Below are positions 53,156-61,926 of a DNA stretch of 64,000 nucleotides, piece after piece (the stretch's first letter is position 1; the number at the start of each line of letters is the position of its first letter). Under the pieces are notes generated by a model. It worked only from the letters and a program-made list of their open reading frames with translations. It ran no database searches and had not been told where the DNA came from. Origin of the DNA: Leptothermofonsia sichuanensis E412 (lineage in GTDB: Bacteria; Cyanobacteriota; Cyanobacteriia; Leptolyngbyales; Leptolyngbyaceae). The stretch spans positions 5,580,001 to 5,644,000 of the forward strand of contig NZ_CP072600.1 in NCBI RefSeq assembly GCF_019891175.1. The letters are read 5' to 3'. A program made the position numbers and the translations under genes.

Positions 53156-53255
53156 GCAAACCCCCTAACTGTTCATCATTTACAGCCGTTATTGATTGAG
53201 TAAGCCACATTCTGGTAGGCTAAAACAACTATCAAAAGCTAGGAGCTAGCTGCTT

Positions 53256-53615
53256 ATGCCCGCCCCTCTGTCAGTTGATCTACGGCAACGAATCATGGCA
53301 GCCTATGAAGCTCAAGAAGGATCACAACGGCAACTGGCAGAGCGCTTCAAGGTGAGCTTATCGTTCATTCGAGATCTAAGGCGACACTATTGTGAGACAG
53401 GCACCGTGGAGCCTAAAGCGCACGGAGGAGGAGCCATTGCCAAGTTGGGCAAAGAGCAGTTGCCCATCGTTGAAGCCCTAGTCACGGCTCAACCGGATGC
53501 CCTACTCAAGGAGTTGTGTGAACGCTTTGCCCAACAAAGTGGAGTGGAGGTGAGTATATCAACCATGCAACAGGCTGTGTCTAAGCTCAAGCTCAGCGTC
53601 AAAAAAAAACACTGA
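53256..53615 (+). CDS. IS630 transposase, N-terminal frame (copy 2)
   Basis: Identical at protein level to the frame at 43016-43375, ending at the stop after the nine-A run (53601-53609). Helix-turn-helix DNA-binding half. Confidence 0.9.
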   Translation: MPAPLSVDLRQRIMAAYEAQEGSQRQLAERFKVSLSFIRDLRRHYCETGTVEPKAHGGGAIAKLGKEQLPIVEALVTAQPDALLKELCERFAQQSGVEVSISTMQQAVSKLKLSVKKKH

Positions 53616-53641
53616 TTGCCTCCCAGCAAGATACTCAAAGG

Positions 53642-54211
53642 GTGAAGGATTTGCGGTTTGCTTATCGCCTGTGGAGTTTTACAATCGACCCGCGCAACTT
53701 GGTTTTCATTGATGAAACGGGCATCCATCTGGCAATGACTCGTTTGTCTGGTCGTGCCCCCATCGGTGAACGCTTGTATGACACTGAGGCTCCTGGCGAT
53801 GGGGGCAAGAATATCTCGTTGATTGGTGGCATGAGTATTGATGGGTTGATTGCTAGCATGAGTATTGTTGGCAGTGTCAATACTGACGTGTTCTTGTTCT
53901 ACATCCAGGAGATTCTGATTCCGCAATTGTGGGTAGGGGCGATCGTGCTGATGGATAATCTACCCGTGCATCATGCTTCAGTCGTGCAAGCGGCAATTGA
54001 ATCGGTTGGAGCCAAGGTTGTGTTTCTGCCGCCTTATTCCCCAGACCTTTCACCGATTGAACTATGTTGGTCAAAACTCAAGCAGCTCCTGCATTCAGCC
54101 AAGGCTCGAACGCAGGAAGCGCTCGACCAAGCTTTAACCAGGATTATCAACGAGTGTATTTCTGCTGACGATGCCCTTGGCTGGTTCAATCACTGTGGCT
54201 TATTCATCTGA
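53642..54211 (+). CDS. IS630 transposase, catalytic DDE frame (copy 2)
   Basis: Same as 43402-43971 except that His replaces Arg in QLLHSAK near the last catalytic acid (Glu in SPIELCW). Both copies could still be active if frameshifting works. Confidence 0.88.
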   Translation: MKDLRFAYRLWSFTIDPRNLVFIDETGIHLAMTRLSGRAPIGERLYDTEAPGDGGKNISLIGGMSIDGLIASMSIVGSVNTDVFLFYIQEILIPQLWVGAIVLMDNLPVHHASVVQAAIESVGAKVVFLPPYSPDLSPIELCWSKLKQLLHSAKARTQEALDQALTRIINECISADDALGWFNHCGLFI

Positions 54212-54220
54212 GAACCGCTG

Positions 54221-54661
54221 TAATTCACAATTCAATATTCTGAGACACCTTCTGATTCCAGTCTTATACCTGGAGGTCGAACCCTGCCTGACGAAATGCG
54301 TGTACTGCATTCAGTCAATGCAATTCAGGCATGGCTATCACTATAGCCGTGGGGTCAGGACAAATTAGAACTTGAACGTTGGCCATCTGGTCTTTCTCAC
54401 CCTGTTCCCTGTCCCCTGCCATAGCAGCCTGTCACTCATAATGCATCCAACACCATGCCTAATTTAAATAACCCCGCATTGGACTGTGGTTAAGCCTCGA
54501 TGAAGGTTGGATAAATTCACAGTCGGCAGGTGGAGGCCGGAGTTTCCTGCCTGGCAACGAGTATGAATGGTGCTAATCCCATACATAACCTGCCAACAAG
54601 CTGGTTAACAAGCTGGTTACATGAGGATATTGGGTTTCAGACGTTTTGTCAGTCGCGCAGT
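54221..54661. other. Intergenic region with a dispersed repeat, no gene seen
   Basis: 54341-54425 belongs to the GTCAGRACAAATTAGAA repeat family (GGGTCAGGACAAATTAGAAC then TTTCTCACCCTGTTCCC). AAGCTGGTTAACAAGCTGGTTA at 54598-54618 is a small tandem repeat. Confidence 0.45.
54341..54425. repeat. Dispersed repeat (GTCAGRACAAATTAGAA type), copy 3
   Basis: ATAGCCGTGGGGTCAGGACA, then AATTAGAACTTGAACG and a C/T-rich end with TCCCTGTCCCCTGCCATAGC, matching 16291-16425 at both ends. Confidence 0.5.
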
Positions 54662-55609
54662 TCAGGTGCCTGGATCCGGTTCTAACAGCATCTTGTGAAG
54701 TTGCCAGCGAAATGCCGGATCTAGATATTTCTGTCGCACCGTTTCCCAGTCTGCCATAGCCTCATCCTGAGCCTGGCGGATCGAGGCTTCCAGTCTAGGT
54801 AGGGTTGCCCGCGCAGGCAGGTGTTCTGCCAGCAGTTCAAGTAAAACCTGACCGTCATGCACCTTGCCCAGCGAGTCCTGAATTGCTTTCACATCTCCAA
54901 TCCACTCCTTAAAAGATTCCCCATAGAGGGGCAGGAAAAACTCTGCCTGGTAGCGGGCATGTTTGCAGGCTTTCCGCAGATCGTGGAGGATCCGGTTGGC
55001 TTCGTCAGAAATGTCTGTTGCTGGAATCAGCCAACCGGGATGGAGCAACAGCGTTGAAAGCAAGGGACTGAGCAGGTCTGGCAGTAATGGTTGCAGGGAC
55101 AGTTGTGCCAGGATGGTGTATCGAGGTTCACTCAGCCAGACATCATAGGCGGTTTTCAATTCTTGATAGCGCGATCGCGTCAGGGCATCCTCAACGGCGT
55201 CAAAAGCACGGCGGCGATCGCGCTGGAGAGAGGTAATCACATCATCCAGCAACGCTTGCTCTGACTTGCTTAAGCACGGGCGGTAAACCGTCTCTAAATC
55301 ACCAATTTGAACATCTAAATCCCGTAAATCACCCAGAATGCGTGCCAGCGCACCAATTCGTTTTGCCTGAGCAGCTTTTGGGAGTTCTACAACCTGACCA
55401 AATACCTGTAAAGCCGTGCGGAGTCTGCGAGTACCGACCCGCATGTGGTGGAGATGTTCAGGGTCTTTATCTGCCAGAACCTTCTTTTCCAGCTTCATGA
55501 ATGAGTGATATTGCTCTTTGATGACGGTATAGGCAAAATCACCCAGGGTGAGGGATTGCAGGCTGGAAGTCGATTGCTGTTTACTCTTTTTCGCAGTTTT
55601 CGTAGCCAT
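54662..55609 (-). CDS. CHAD domain protein
   Basis: 315 residues: basic Lys/Ser-rich N-terminus (MATKTAKKSKQQSTSS), then a helical CHAD domain. The family pattern is clear: EHLHHMRVGTRRLRTALQVF near the start (conserved His and Arg that bind phosphate), RIGALARILGDLRDLDVQ, and again ILHDLRKACKHARYQAEFF and SLGKVHDGQVLLELL in the second half. CHAD proteins bind inorganic polyphosphate and locate to polyphosphate granules. phoU is 1.9 kb away on the other strand, which is only suggestive. Complete. Confidence 0.92.
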   Translation of the reverse strand: MATKTAKKSKQQSTSSLQSLTLGDFAYTVIKEQYHSFMKLEKKVLADKDPEHLHHMRVGTRRLRTALQVFGQVVELPKAAQAKRIGALARILGDLRDLDVQIGDLETVYRPCLSKSEQALLDDVITSLQRDRRRAFDAVEDALTRSRYQELKTAYDVWLSEPRYTILAQLSLQPLLPDLLSPLLSTLLLHPGWLIPATDISDEANRILHDLRKACKHARYQAEFFLPLYGESFKEWIGDVKAIQDSLGKVHDGQVLLELLAEHLPARATLPRLEASIRQAQDEAMADWETVRQKYLDPAFRWQLHKMLLEPDPGT

Positions 55610-55677
55610 TGAATTTCACCGAAGTTACAACCATTACTAAGGACTTTAGTTAAGATGTCGTACTGAAACAGAACCAC

Positions 55678-55750
55678 TAAAAGCCAATTTGAAAAGCCCA
55701 AACTGTCAACGTCCAAATCCAGATAGAGGAAGGTTTTGGATAGGCTTTAA
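55678..55750 (-). repeat. 73-base hairpin element, copy 3 (inverted, diverged)
   Basis: TAAAAGCCAATTTGAAAAGC to GGTTTTGGATAGGCTTTAA; its reverse complement aligns along the full length with 36090-36162, including the GATTTGGACGTTGACAG middle. One arm has mutated (CCAATTTG), weakening the hairpin. Here it is not inside a composite repeat. Confidence 0.65.
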
Positions 55751-56081
55751 GACCCATTGACGCAGCCTGCCCGGAGTGCATAGAGCATCAGGAGTTTGCT
55801 TTGTGTCCTTTGTGCCTTTGTGGTGAGGTTTACAGGTTATTACATTCTCGCTCCCAAAGCTGAGTAGGACACTGTCCAGTAACCATTGGGGTGAAGTAAC
55901 ACAAGCATTCGATTGAAAGTGCAGTCACAGCAGGAAATGAGGTGCTTTCCAGATCAAAAAGCAACCTTTACCCGCACACCGTTACTCCCACACTGTGGGA
56001 AATCGCAATGCAGGAAATTATATCTAATTCCAGCTTACCGAAAACTTTACTTAAGACCCATCGATCCTTGCTTTTATTAAC

Positions 56082-56186
56082 GCCATGTGCAACCTGGAAG
56101 CTGAGATCTCCGGTGCTTCGTGGACTTCAATCGAATTGACTGGCTAACCTCCCCAGACACCAGGATCTAAAGTTTGTTGCACTTCG
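56082..56186 (-). repeat. Dispersed repeat (CAGTCAATTCGATTGAAG type), copy 3
   Basis: GCCATGTGCAACCTGGAAGC at one end and GTTTGTTGCACTTCGAAT at the other; TGCAAC/GTTGCA are inverted ends. The core ACTTCAATCGAATTGACTGG is the reverse of copies 1 and 2. Confidence 0.6.
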
Positions 56187-56265
56187 AATTGTTAACTGGC
56201 CTGATTGCTTTTTATAGCCCTTTTCATCGGTATAGGAACCTGGGCTACAAACCACTGGTCGTTCC

Positions 56266-57087
56266 TTACGCTCCAGTCTGGGAGGGCAATGCCCGCAGGT
56301 AGTGAAGAAATTCCAGCAATTGATCCTCATTTAATTCAGCCCGGGTCTGCTTACCGTAGATCCGTTTCAAGTGGCTCTGACCCCGCTTTTTACCCCACCC
56401 AATGCGTTCCATTTCCACATCGGTCAGGGCAATTAATTCTGAAAGATCTACCGGCTCACTGGTCAAAGAATCCTCGATTTCCTGAACCTCATCCAGGCTG
56501 GGGGCATCTGGTTGGGCAAAGACTGGATTATCCAGCGGGGTTTCGATTGGATCGGGGTCCACGGGGGCTGAAACGGGTACCGAAACGGGAGAGCGTTCTT
56601 GCAGGGGTTGAAGATCCGGAGAACCGGGTTTGGCTGGACCGGGTTGGGGTCGAGGGACCGGGTTGGAAACTGGTGGTGTTTCCAACGGCGATGGTGGAAT
56701 GGCTGTCGAGGGAAGCGGTAGACCCAATCCAGTATCCTGTGGAGGGGGCTGCATGGGTTCAATGGGTGGAATCCCCCCATTTTGTAAAGGGGAGGTGGAC
56801 AACCCTGATGGCTGGGTGAATCTAGAAACGGGGAACGAGACTGGAGAACCCCCGATCGCACCAATCCCCAACACATGCAGGGCACGCAGCCGTGCCTGAT
56901 CCTCTGCTTGCTCGATGGTTGCCGCTGCTGCCATCCCTGTTGCCAGAGTTACCCCACCCAGTTGCACTAGCGCCCGCACAATGAAGCGATCGCCATAAAC
57001 CTGAACCAGTTCAGAGACAAGGCTACTGGTGGGATAGCGAGTTTGCAACTGGGTAAATAAAAGGTGAACATTAGCCGTGTCAGTCAT
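56266..57087 (-). CDS. Unknown protein: conserved ends around a Pro-rich linker
   Basis: ATG 57087 (MTDTANVHLLFTQLQTRY), 273 residues. An N-terminal domain to about residue 75 (SSLVSELVQVYGDRFIVRALVQLGGVTLATGMAAAATIEQAEDQARLRAL) has a strand-strand-helix look that recalls small DNA/RNA-annealing proteins, though I cannot prove it. Residues 80-200 are Pro/Ser-rich and likely disordered. The C-terminal 50 (DLSELIALTDVEMERIGW, SHLKRIYGKQTRAELNEDQLLEFLHYL) look like a compact helical domain. No partner; function unknown. Confidence 0.7.
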   Translation of the reverse strand: MTDTANVHLLFTQLQTRYPTSSLVSELVQVYGDRFIVRALVQLGGVTLATGMAAAATIEQAEDQARLRALHVLGIGAIGGSPVSFPVSRFTQPSGLSTSPLQNGGIPPIEPMQPPPQDTGLGLPLPSTAIPPSPLETPPVSNPVPRPQPGPAKPGSPDLQPLQERSPVSVPVSAPVDPDPIETPLDNPVFAQPDAPSLDEVQEIEDSLTSEPVDLSELIALTDVEMERIGWGKKRGQSHLKRIYGKQTRAELNEDQLLEFLHYLRALPSQTGA

Positions 57088-57470
57088 AAATATCACAGGC
57101 TTACTGAATGGAATGGAGCGCAAACAAAGAATCCTGGGGAAAGACGGAATTGCTTTGAGAGCATAAATTTGGGGGCAGACCTGGTGAACATATTACAGAA
57201 TAGAAATGCCTCTTTTGCCTTCTTTTTTGTCTCTAAAGCTACCGTTTAATGAGGGGATTTAGTGATGATAATCTACCCCCGGAATTTTGATAAATTGAGC
57301 TTAATCGAATGTTTGCATAAACTCCCTGTTACCCTCAAAAAGGGTCGCTATACTTAGATCATTTGCAGTCTGTTGAATGCCGTTTCTTTAAAGTTATCTC
57401 TTGAAGTTATCTATTAGTGCTATCTATTGAACGTCATCTGACGGGCTGCTATGTAAGTGTATTAATCTGA
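57088..57470. other. Divergent region upstream of phoU, no gene seen
   Basis: AT-rich, about 380 bases. CTGTTGAATG/CTATTGAACG near 57372-57430 and several repeats of TTATCT(C/A)TT could form Pho-box-like direct repeats, but I see no clean 8-base pattern (CTTAACCT type). Confidence 0.35.
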
Positions 57471-58139
57471 ATGTATGCTCCGTTGAATAGACCCAAGCAA
57501 ACCACACGAACGCATTTTGAACGCCAGCTCAAACGCATCCAGCAGGATGTTTTGCGGATGGGTGCCCTGGTAGAGAACTCTTTCTTGCTGGCGCGTCAGG
57601 CATTGTTTGAACGCAATCTGGAAGCCCCCCCTCAGATCGCCCTCCAGGATAAGCAGATCGATCATTACTACCGTCAAATTGAGCAGGACTGCGTTAGCCT
57701 GATTGCTTTGCAAGCTCCGGTTGCCCAGGATCTGCGTCTGTTGAGTGCCATTATGCAACTGGTGCGCGATCTGGAACGGATTGGAGATTACGCCGAGGAT
57801 CTCGGAGAAATCGCCGTGCGGCTGTTTCCCTACCCCGTTCCTCCCTACATGGGGCAAGTGCTGATGATGTGCGATCGCTGCCGGGCAATGCTGGCAATGA
57901 GTTTAGCGGCCCTGTCTGACCTGGACGCTGAATCAGGGCTGGCAATTAAGATTCGGGATGATGCCGTTGACCTGGACTATGAAACCCTCTATAACGCCCT
58001 GGCTCAGCAGCGGGATGTGCCTGGTGTGCTTGAACCAATCATCCTGATGGTCCTGGTTATTCGCCACATGGAACGAATGGCAGATCATGCCACGAATATT
58101 GGTAAGCGAGTGGCATACATTGTGACCGGGCATCGGTAG
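57471..58139 (+). CDS. phoU: Phosphate signalling protein PhoU
   Basis: Two PhoU helical bundles in 222 residues. RTHFERQLKRIQQDVLRMGALVENSFLLA opens the first; the metal-binding motif appears as LIALQAPVAQDLRLLSAIMQLVRDLERIGDYAEDL and again as PIILMVLVIRHMERMADHATNIGKRVAYIV near the end. PhoU controls the PhoR/PhoB (SphS/SphR in cyanobacteria) response and Pst uptake from the cytoplasm. No pst genes are adjacent here. ATG 57471. Confidence 0.95.
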   Translation: MYAPLNRPKQTTRTHFERQLKRIQQDVLRMGALVENSFLLARQALFERNLEAPPQIALQDKQIDHYYRQIEQDCVSLIALQAPVAQDLRLLSAIMQLVRDLERIGDYAEDLGEIAVRLFPYPVPPYMGQVLMMCDRCRAMLAMSLAALSDLDAESGLAIKIRDDAVDLDYETLYNALAQQRDVPGVLEPIILMVLVIRHMERMADHATNIGKRVAYIVTGHR

Positions 58140-58176
58140 GGAGGGCATTGGATATCGGGTATCGGGTATCGAGTAG

Positions 58177-58256
58177 GGTGCTGCAAAATAGCGGTATGAA
58201 TTGAACGGCTTCAATTCATACACTGCTCAATTCATCCCCAAAATCAGCAATGCCGT
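58177..58256 (+). repeat. Dispersed repeat (GAATTGAACGGCTT type), copy 1
   Basis: GGTGCTGCAAAATAGCGGTA, then TGAATTGAACGGCTTCAATTC and CCCCAAAATCAGCAATGCC; outer GTGCTG/CAGCA blocks are inverted. Also at 60246-60321. Similar fragments occur near 7440, 17640 and 50548. Confidence 0.6.
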
Positions 58257-58273
58257 TGAGTAAACAGTACTGG

Positions 58274-59959
58274 TTAGGATGACATCGCATAATGCACCAA
58301 TTGCCCTAATCGCAGCCGGAGGGTTTCCAGACCCAGGCGATCGCTGGCAGAAATGAAAACCGCCTGGGGATACTCTTCCTGAGCATGGGCGAGGCGATCG
58401 CCCTCTACCTGGTCAATTTTGTTAAAGGCAAGCAGGAGGGGACCGGGGGCGATCGGCATTTCAGCCAGAATGGTCATCACAGACTGGATCTGGTTTTTCC
58501 ATGCCGGATGGGAAAGGTCAACAACGTGCAGCAGGGCATCGGCTTCTGTGACTTCCTCCAGGGTTGCCCGGAAAGCATCCACCAGAGAAGGTGGCAGTTC
58601 ATGGATAAACCCAACCGTATCGGTCAGCAAAATCGATCGGGGTTCCTGGGTCAGTGCGTCCGGAATCATCAGGCGACGGGTTGTTGGATCAAGGGTCGCA
58701 AACAACTGGTCTGCCGTATAGACTTCCGCATTGGTCAACACATTCAGAAGCGTCGATTTACCGGCGTTGGTATAGCCCACCACAGCTACAGAAGGAACTT
58801 CCTGATGCTGCCGCCGCTGCCGCAAACGGGCACGATGGGCCTGCAACTGGTTTACCTCTTGCTGTAACCGGGAGATTCGCCGCTGAATTGCCCGCCGTTC
58901 TGTTTCTAATTTCGTTTCCCCGGGACCCCTGGTACCGATCCCACCCCCCAGTCGAGACATTGCCTGCCCTCGCCCTGCCAGACGGGGCAGTCGGTACTCC
59001 AGTTGGGCCAGCTCTACCTGCAACTTTCCAGCTCCGGAGCGTGCCCGCTGCGCAAAAATATCTAGGATGACCTCCGTCCGGTCAACCACCCGTGTCCCGA
59101 TCTGACCTTCCAGGTTTCTCACTTGAGCCGGGGACAGATCCCGGTCAAATACCACCAGGGTTGCCCCAATGGTTTGGGCAGTCAGGGCAATTTCCTGTAC
59201 CTTGCCCTCCCCCACTACGGTTTGAGGATGGGGGCGAGGACGGCGCTGTTGCAGAGTTTGCAGCACTTCGCCTCCGGCTGTTTCGACCAGGCGTGCCAGT
59301 TCCATCAGCCCGTCCTGAAATTGTTGGGGCGTCTCTTTATCTGTCATTAACCCAACAATTAAAACCTGATCCTGATCCCGATCAACCTGACGGGCAACGT
59401 ATTCCCGGCGAAACTCTTCCTCCAGCCCTTCCACCAGCCGCAGAAAATCCTGATTGACCAGCACATCTAAACTTAATGGTGGTGATACGGTCCAGGCAGT
59501 TTCAGGATGGGGCAGGAGATGGGCCAGGTACGTGGCTTTGACATAACCCGTGGCTCCCCCACCCCGCCGCTCAAACCCTCCACCACTGAGAGCCAACGTC
59601 ACCAGTGTATCCAACCGCTGGATTGCCATTGCCGTCAAAATCGGTTCGCTGGGCGGTTCCAGTTTTAACTGGGTAGAAATACACCGAATGCCGCTCAGCC
59701 GCTCAGCCCCATAGCGGGGCAATTCAATCGGTGGAATCTGGGTCTGACGAAGGGTTCCAACCCCTACGCGAATGACCTGCCCGCGTCGATTGACATAAAC
59801 ACAGACAGGTTGATGCAGATCGGTACTGATGGCAGCAAGCCGCTGGGCAAATTCGGGTGTGGTGAGGCGATCGCCCGGAAGCCGCTGATGGTAAAGCCGC
59901 TGTAGCTGCTTGAGTTGACTGGTTTTTAACCCCTGAAGGTTGCCATAAACCGTCTCGAT
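58274..59959 (-). CDS. hflX: GTPase HflX, apparently starting at ATC
   Basis: Ribosome-associated GTPase that splits stalled or stressed 70S ribosomes. Domains: cyanobacterial N-terminal extension (about 1-190), HflX N-terminal domain (TVVGEGKVQEIALTAQ, VFDRDLSPAQVRNLE, DRTEVILDIFAQRA), Gly-rich GGGIGTRGPGETKLETERR, coiled hairpin, and G domain: G1 GYTNAGKST, G3 DTVGFI, G4 NKID, G5 SASD. No ATG, GTG or TTG lies in frame ahead of a TTG at 59722, which is 79 codons inside the family's usual N-terminus. But GAGGAGG followed by ten bases and then ATC at 59959 gives IETVYGNLQGL, where homologues that I recall read METIYGNLQGL; a TGA in frame lies just upstream of the site. So the start is ATC, or a mutation of ATG. 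Confidence 0.88.
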   Translation of the reverse strand: METVYGNLQGLKTSQLKQLQRLYHQRLPGDRLTTPEFAQRLAAISTDLHQPVCVYVNRRGQVIRVGVGTLRQTQIPPIELPRYGAERLSGIRCISTQLKLEPPSEPILTAMAIQRLDTLVTLALSGGGFERRGGGATGYVKATYLAHLLPHPETAWTVSPPLSLDVLVNQDFLRLVEGLEEEFRREYVARQVDRDQDQVLIVGLMTDKETPQQFQDGLMELARLVETAGGEVLQTLQQRRPRPHPQTVVGEGKVQEIALTAQTIGATLVVFDRDLSPAQVRNLEGQIGTRVVDRTEVILDIFAQRARSGAGKLQVELAQLEYRLPRLAGRGQAMSRLGGGIGTRGPGETKLETERRAIQRRISRLQQEVNQLQAHRARLRQRRQHQEVPSVAVVGYTNAGKSTLLNVLTNAEVYTADQLFATLDPTTRRLMIPDALTQEPRSILLTDTVGFIHELPPSLVDAFRATLEEVTEADALLHVVDLSHPAWKNQIQSVMTILAEMPIAPGPLLLAFNKIDQVEGDRLAHAQEEYPQAVFISASDRLGLETLRLRLGQLVHYAMSS

Positions 59960-60426
59960 AAGCGAAAGACCTCCTCAGAATTCTATATCGCCTATTTTAG
60001 GCATCTGGGTTCAGCATGATGGAGGGAACTGAAACGGTTGTAACCTCGCCCCAGTCTGCCAGAAACCCCAGAGACAATCCTATTCTACCGCACATCCCAT
60101 ATTCCGCACTCCATATCCCACACACACTTCTCAACCAGCTATCCATCACCTACAGCAGGTATGAATTGATTTCGCCACACCCAGTACCTGGTACCCAAAG
60201 CCCCAGGAATGTGGCTTACGCATCTGAAAATCGCTGTATATCAGGTGGCGCTGAATAGCCGGATGAATTGAACGGCTTTAACTCATACAACGCTCAATTC
60301 ACACCCAAAATCAGCAACGCCTCACCTGTATCGAGAATTGCTATATCATGCGGGGGGGGTTGCGTCGATGGGGAGCGGAATAGTTGCCAGTAGAGCCGTT
60401 ATCTGCCGTTATCTAAGGAATATTTC
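59960..60426. other. Divergent region between hflX and GH57 genes, no gene seen
   Basis: Repeat at 60246-60321 and C/A-rich filler. GGGGGGGG at 60353 is a homopolymer run. 60016-60258 has an open frame with no ribosome-binding site. Confidence 0.45.
60246..60321 (+). repeat. Dispersed repeat (GAATTGAACGGCTT type), copy 2
   Basis: TGGCGCTGAATAGCCGGA, TGAATTGAACGGCTTTAAC, and CACCCAAAATCAGCAACGCC; same order as 58177-58256, with substitutions. Confidence 0.6.
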
Positions 60427-61926
60427 ATGATTACAACAGCACCCTCTCCAAAGCTTCCTGAACTGGAAGAGATCCGCTCAGGACTGCCCAATATCTGTGG
60501 TTGGGAAACCGTGGTTCAACTGGTTGCGAATCATAATGAACCGGTCTTTCTACCTCAGGCCTCTCTCCATCTGGAGCATATTTCAGCCGGGTTTGCCTGT
60601 GCCCTGCACATGCATCAACCCACCATTCCAGCCGGGGCAAACGGCGAACTCATTGGTAATCTCCAGCATATGTTCGAGCATCCGGGGGAAGGAGATAACC
60701 ACAATGCCGGCATTTTTGCCTGGTGCTACTCCCGCATGGGAGATTTCATTCTTGAGCTGGTAGGTAACGGTTGCCACCCACGCATCATGCTGGACTATTC
60801 GGGTAACCTGCTCTGGGGGCTGCGCCAGATGGGACGAGATGACATTCTCGATAACCTGAAACGTCTTGCCTGCGATCCACGCTATCAACCCTATGTTGAA
60901 TGGTTGGGAACAATGTGGAGTCATGCTGTGGTACCGTCCACCCCCATTCCCGACATCAAGCTCCATATTCAGGCGTGGCAACATCATTTTGCAGCCATCT
61001 TTGGCTATGAGGCGCTGAAGCGAGTCAAGGGCTTTTCCCCTCCAGAAATGCACATGCCCAACCACCCAGATACTTTATACGAGTACATCAAAGCACTGAA
61101 AGACTGTGGCTATCGCTGGTTAATGGTGCAGGAACATTCCGTTGAGCAGTTGGACGGTTCCGGGTTGACCCATGACCAGAAGTACATTCCCAATCGTCTG
61201 ATTGCCCGCAACTCTTGTGGTGAAGTAATTCACATGACCGTCCTGATTAAAACTCAGGGATCAGATACAAAACTGGTCGCTCAGATGCAACCCTATCACG
61301 AAGCGAAAAGTCGCGATAGACAGCGGATTGGGGAACAGTGGGTTCCTGCCTGCGTCACCCAGATCGCTGATGGAGAGAATGGTGGCGTCATGATGAATGA
61401 GTTTCCCCGTGATTTTCAGCCGGTCTGGTATGAGATCAAAGAAAATGGTCGTCGGGCAACGGGGGTTGTTGGTTTGAATGGGACTGAGTATATTGAGTTA
61501 ATCGAAGCAGCGGGGGTTAACCCGGAGGATTACCCTGAAATTCAGGCGGTACAGCAGCATAAGATCTGGCAACGGGTGGATCCTGAAAATGCCACTCCAG
61601 AAGCCGTGGAACAGGCAATCACTGAACTGAAAGAAATTGACCATCAGTTCCACATGGATGGTGCATCCTGGACAAATGATCTGAGTTGGGTCAGAGGTTA
61701 CGAAAACGTCCTGGAACCCATGACCCAACTCAGCGCCGCCTTCCATCAAAAGTTTGACCCATTAGTCCAGGCAGATCCTTCTGTCACCCAGCAGGCAGAG
61801 TACCAGCAAGCGCTGCTGTATAATCTCCTGTTGCAAACAAGCTGCTTCCGCTATTGGGGGCAGGGTACCTGGACCAATTATGCCCATGAGCTTTACCGGC
61901 GAGGGAAAGCAGCTATAGGAGAATAG
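60427..61926 (+). CDS. Glycoside hydrolase family 57 protein
   Basis: ATG 60427 with AAGGA upstream; 499 residues. The GH57 barrel is recognised by FACALHMHQPTIPAG near residue 60, EHPGEGDNHNAGIFAWCYSRMGDFI, LDYSGNLLWGLRQMG, GTMWSHAVVPSTPIPDIKLHI, EMHMPNHPDTLYEYI and MDGASWTNDLSWVRG. Members include alpha-amylases and 4-alpha-glucanotransferases. The usual nucleophile Glu motif is not certain here: PPEMHMP may supply it. It probably handles glycogen or a related alpha-glucan in the cytoplasm. No glycogen genes are adjacent. Confidence 0.88.
   Translation: MITTAPSPKLPELEEIRSGLPNICGWETVVQLVANHNEPVFLPQASLHLEHISAGFACALHMHQPTIPAGANGELIGNLQHMFEHPGEGDNHNAGIFAWCYSRMGDFILELVGNGCHPRIMLDYSGNLLWGLRQMGRDDILDNLKRLACDPRYQPYVEWLGTMWSHAVVPSTPIPDIKLHIQAWQHHFAAIFGYEALKRVKGFSPPEMHMPNHPDTLYEYIKALKDCGYRWLMVQEHSVEQLDGSGLTHDQKYIPNRLIARNSCGEVIHMTVLIKTQGSDTKLVAQMQPYHEAKSRDRQRIGEQWVPACVTQIADGENGGVMMNEFPRDFQPVWYEIKENGRRATGVVGLNGTEYIELIEAAGVNPEDYPEIQAVQQHKIWQRVDPENATPEAVEQAITELKEIDHQFHMDGASWTNDLSWVRGYENVLEPMTQLSAAFHQKFDPLVQADPSVTQQAEYQQALLYNLLLQTSCFRYWGQGTWTNYAHELYRRGKAAIGE

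Larger units (their letters stand above)
53183..54220 (+). mobile_element. IS630-family insertion sequence, copy 2 (1,038 bp)
   Basis: Same length, ends (CAGCCGTT / AACCGCTG) and TA flanks (53181-53182, 54221-54222) as copy 1; one base differs (A54093). Same orientation as copy 1. Confidence 0.95.
55610..56265. other. Intergenic region with two repeat families, no gene seen
   Basis: Holds 55678-55750 and 56082-56186 (listed) and a GTGTCCTTTGTGCCTTTGTGG stretch at about 55803 that also occurs, altered, at 44040. No coding frame of note. Confidence 0.5.

Noticed and set aside
42943-54220. Composite transposon formed by the two IS630 copies
   Set aside because: Each copy has its own TA target flanks and IS630 elements seldom mobilise as composites; independent insertions are simpler.
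60016-60258. Plus-strand 80-codon frame upstream of the GH57 gene
   Set aside because: Spacer DNA with repeat fragments; no start signals.
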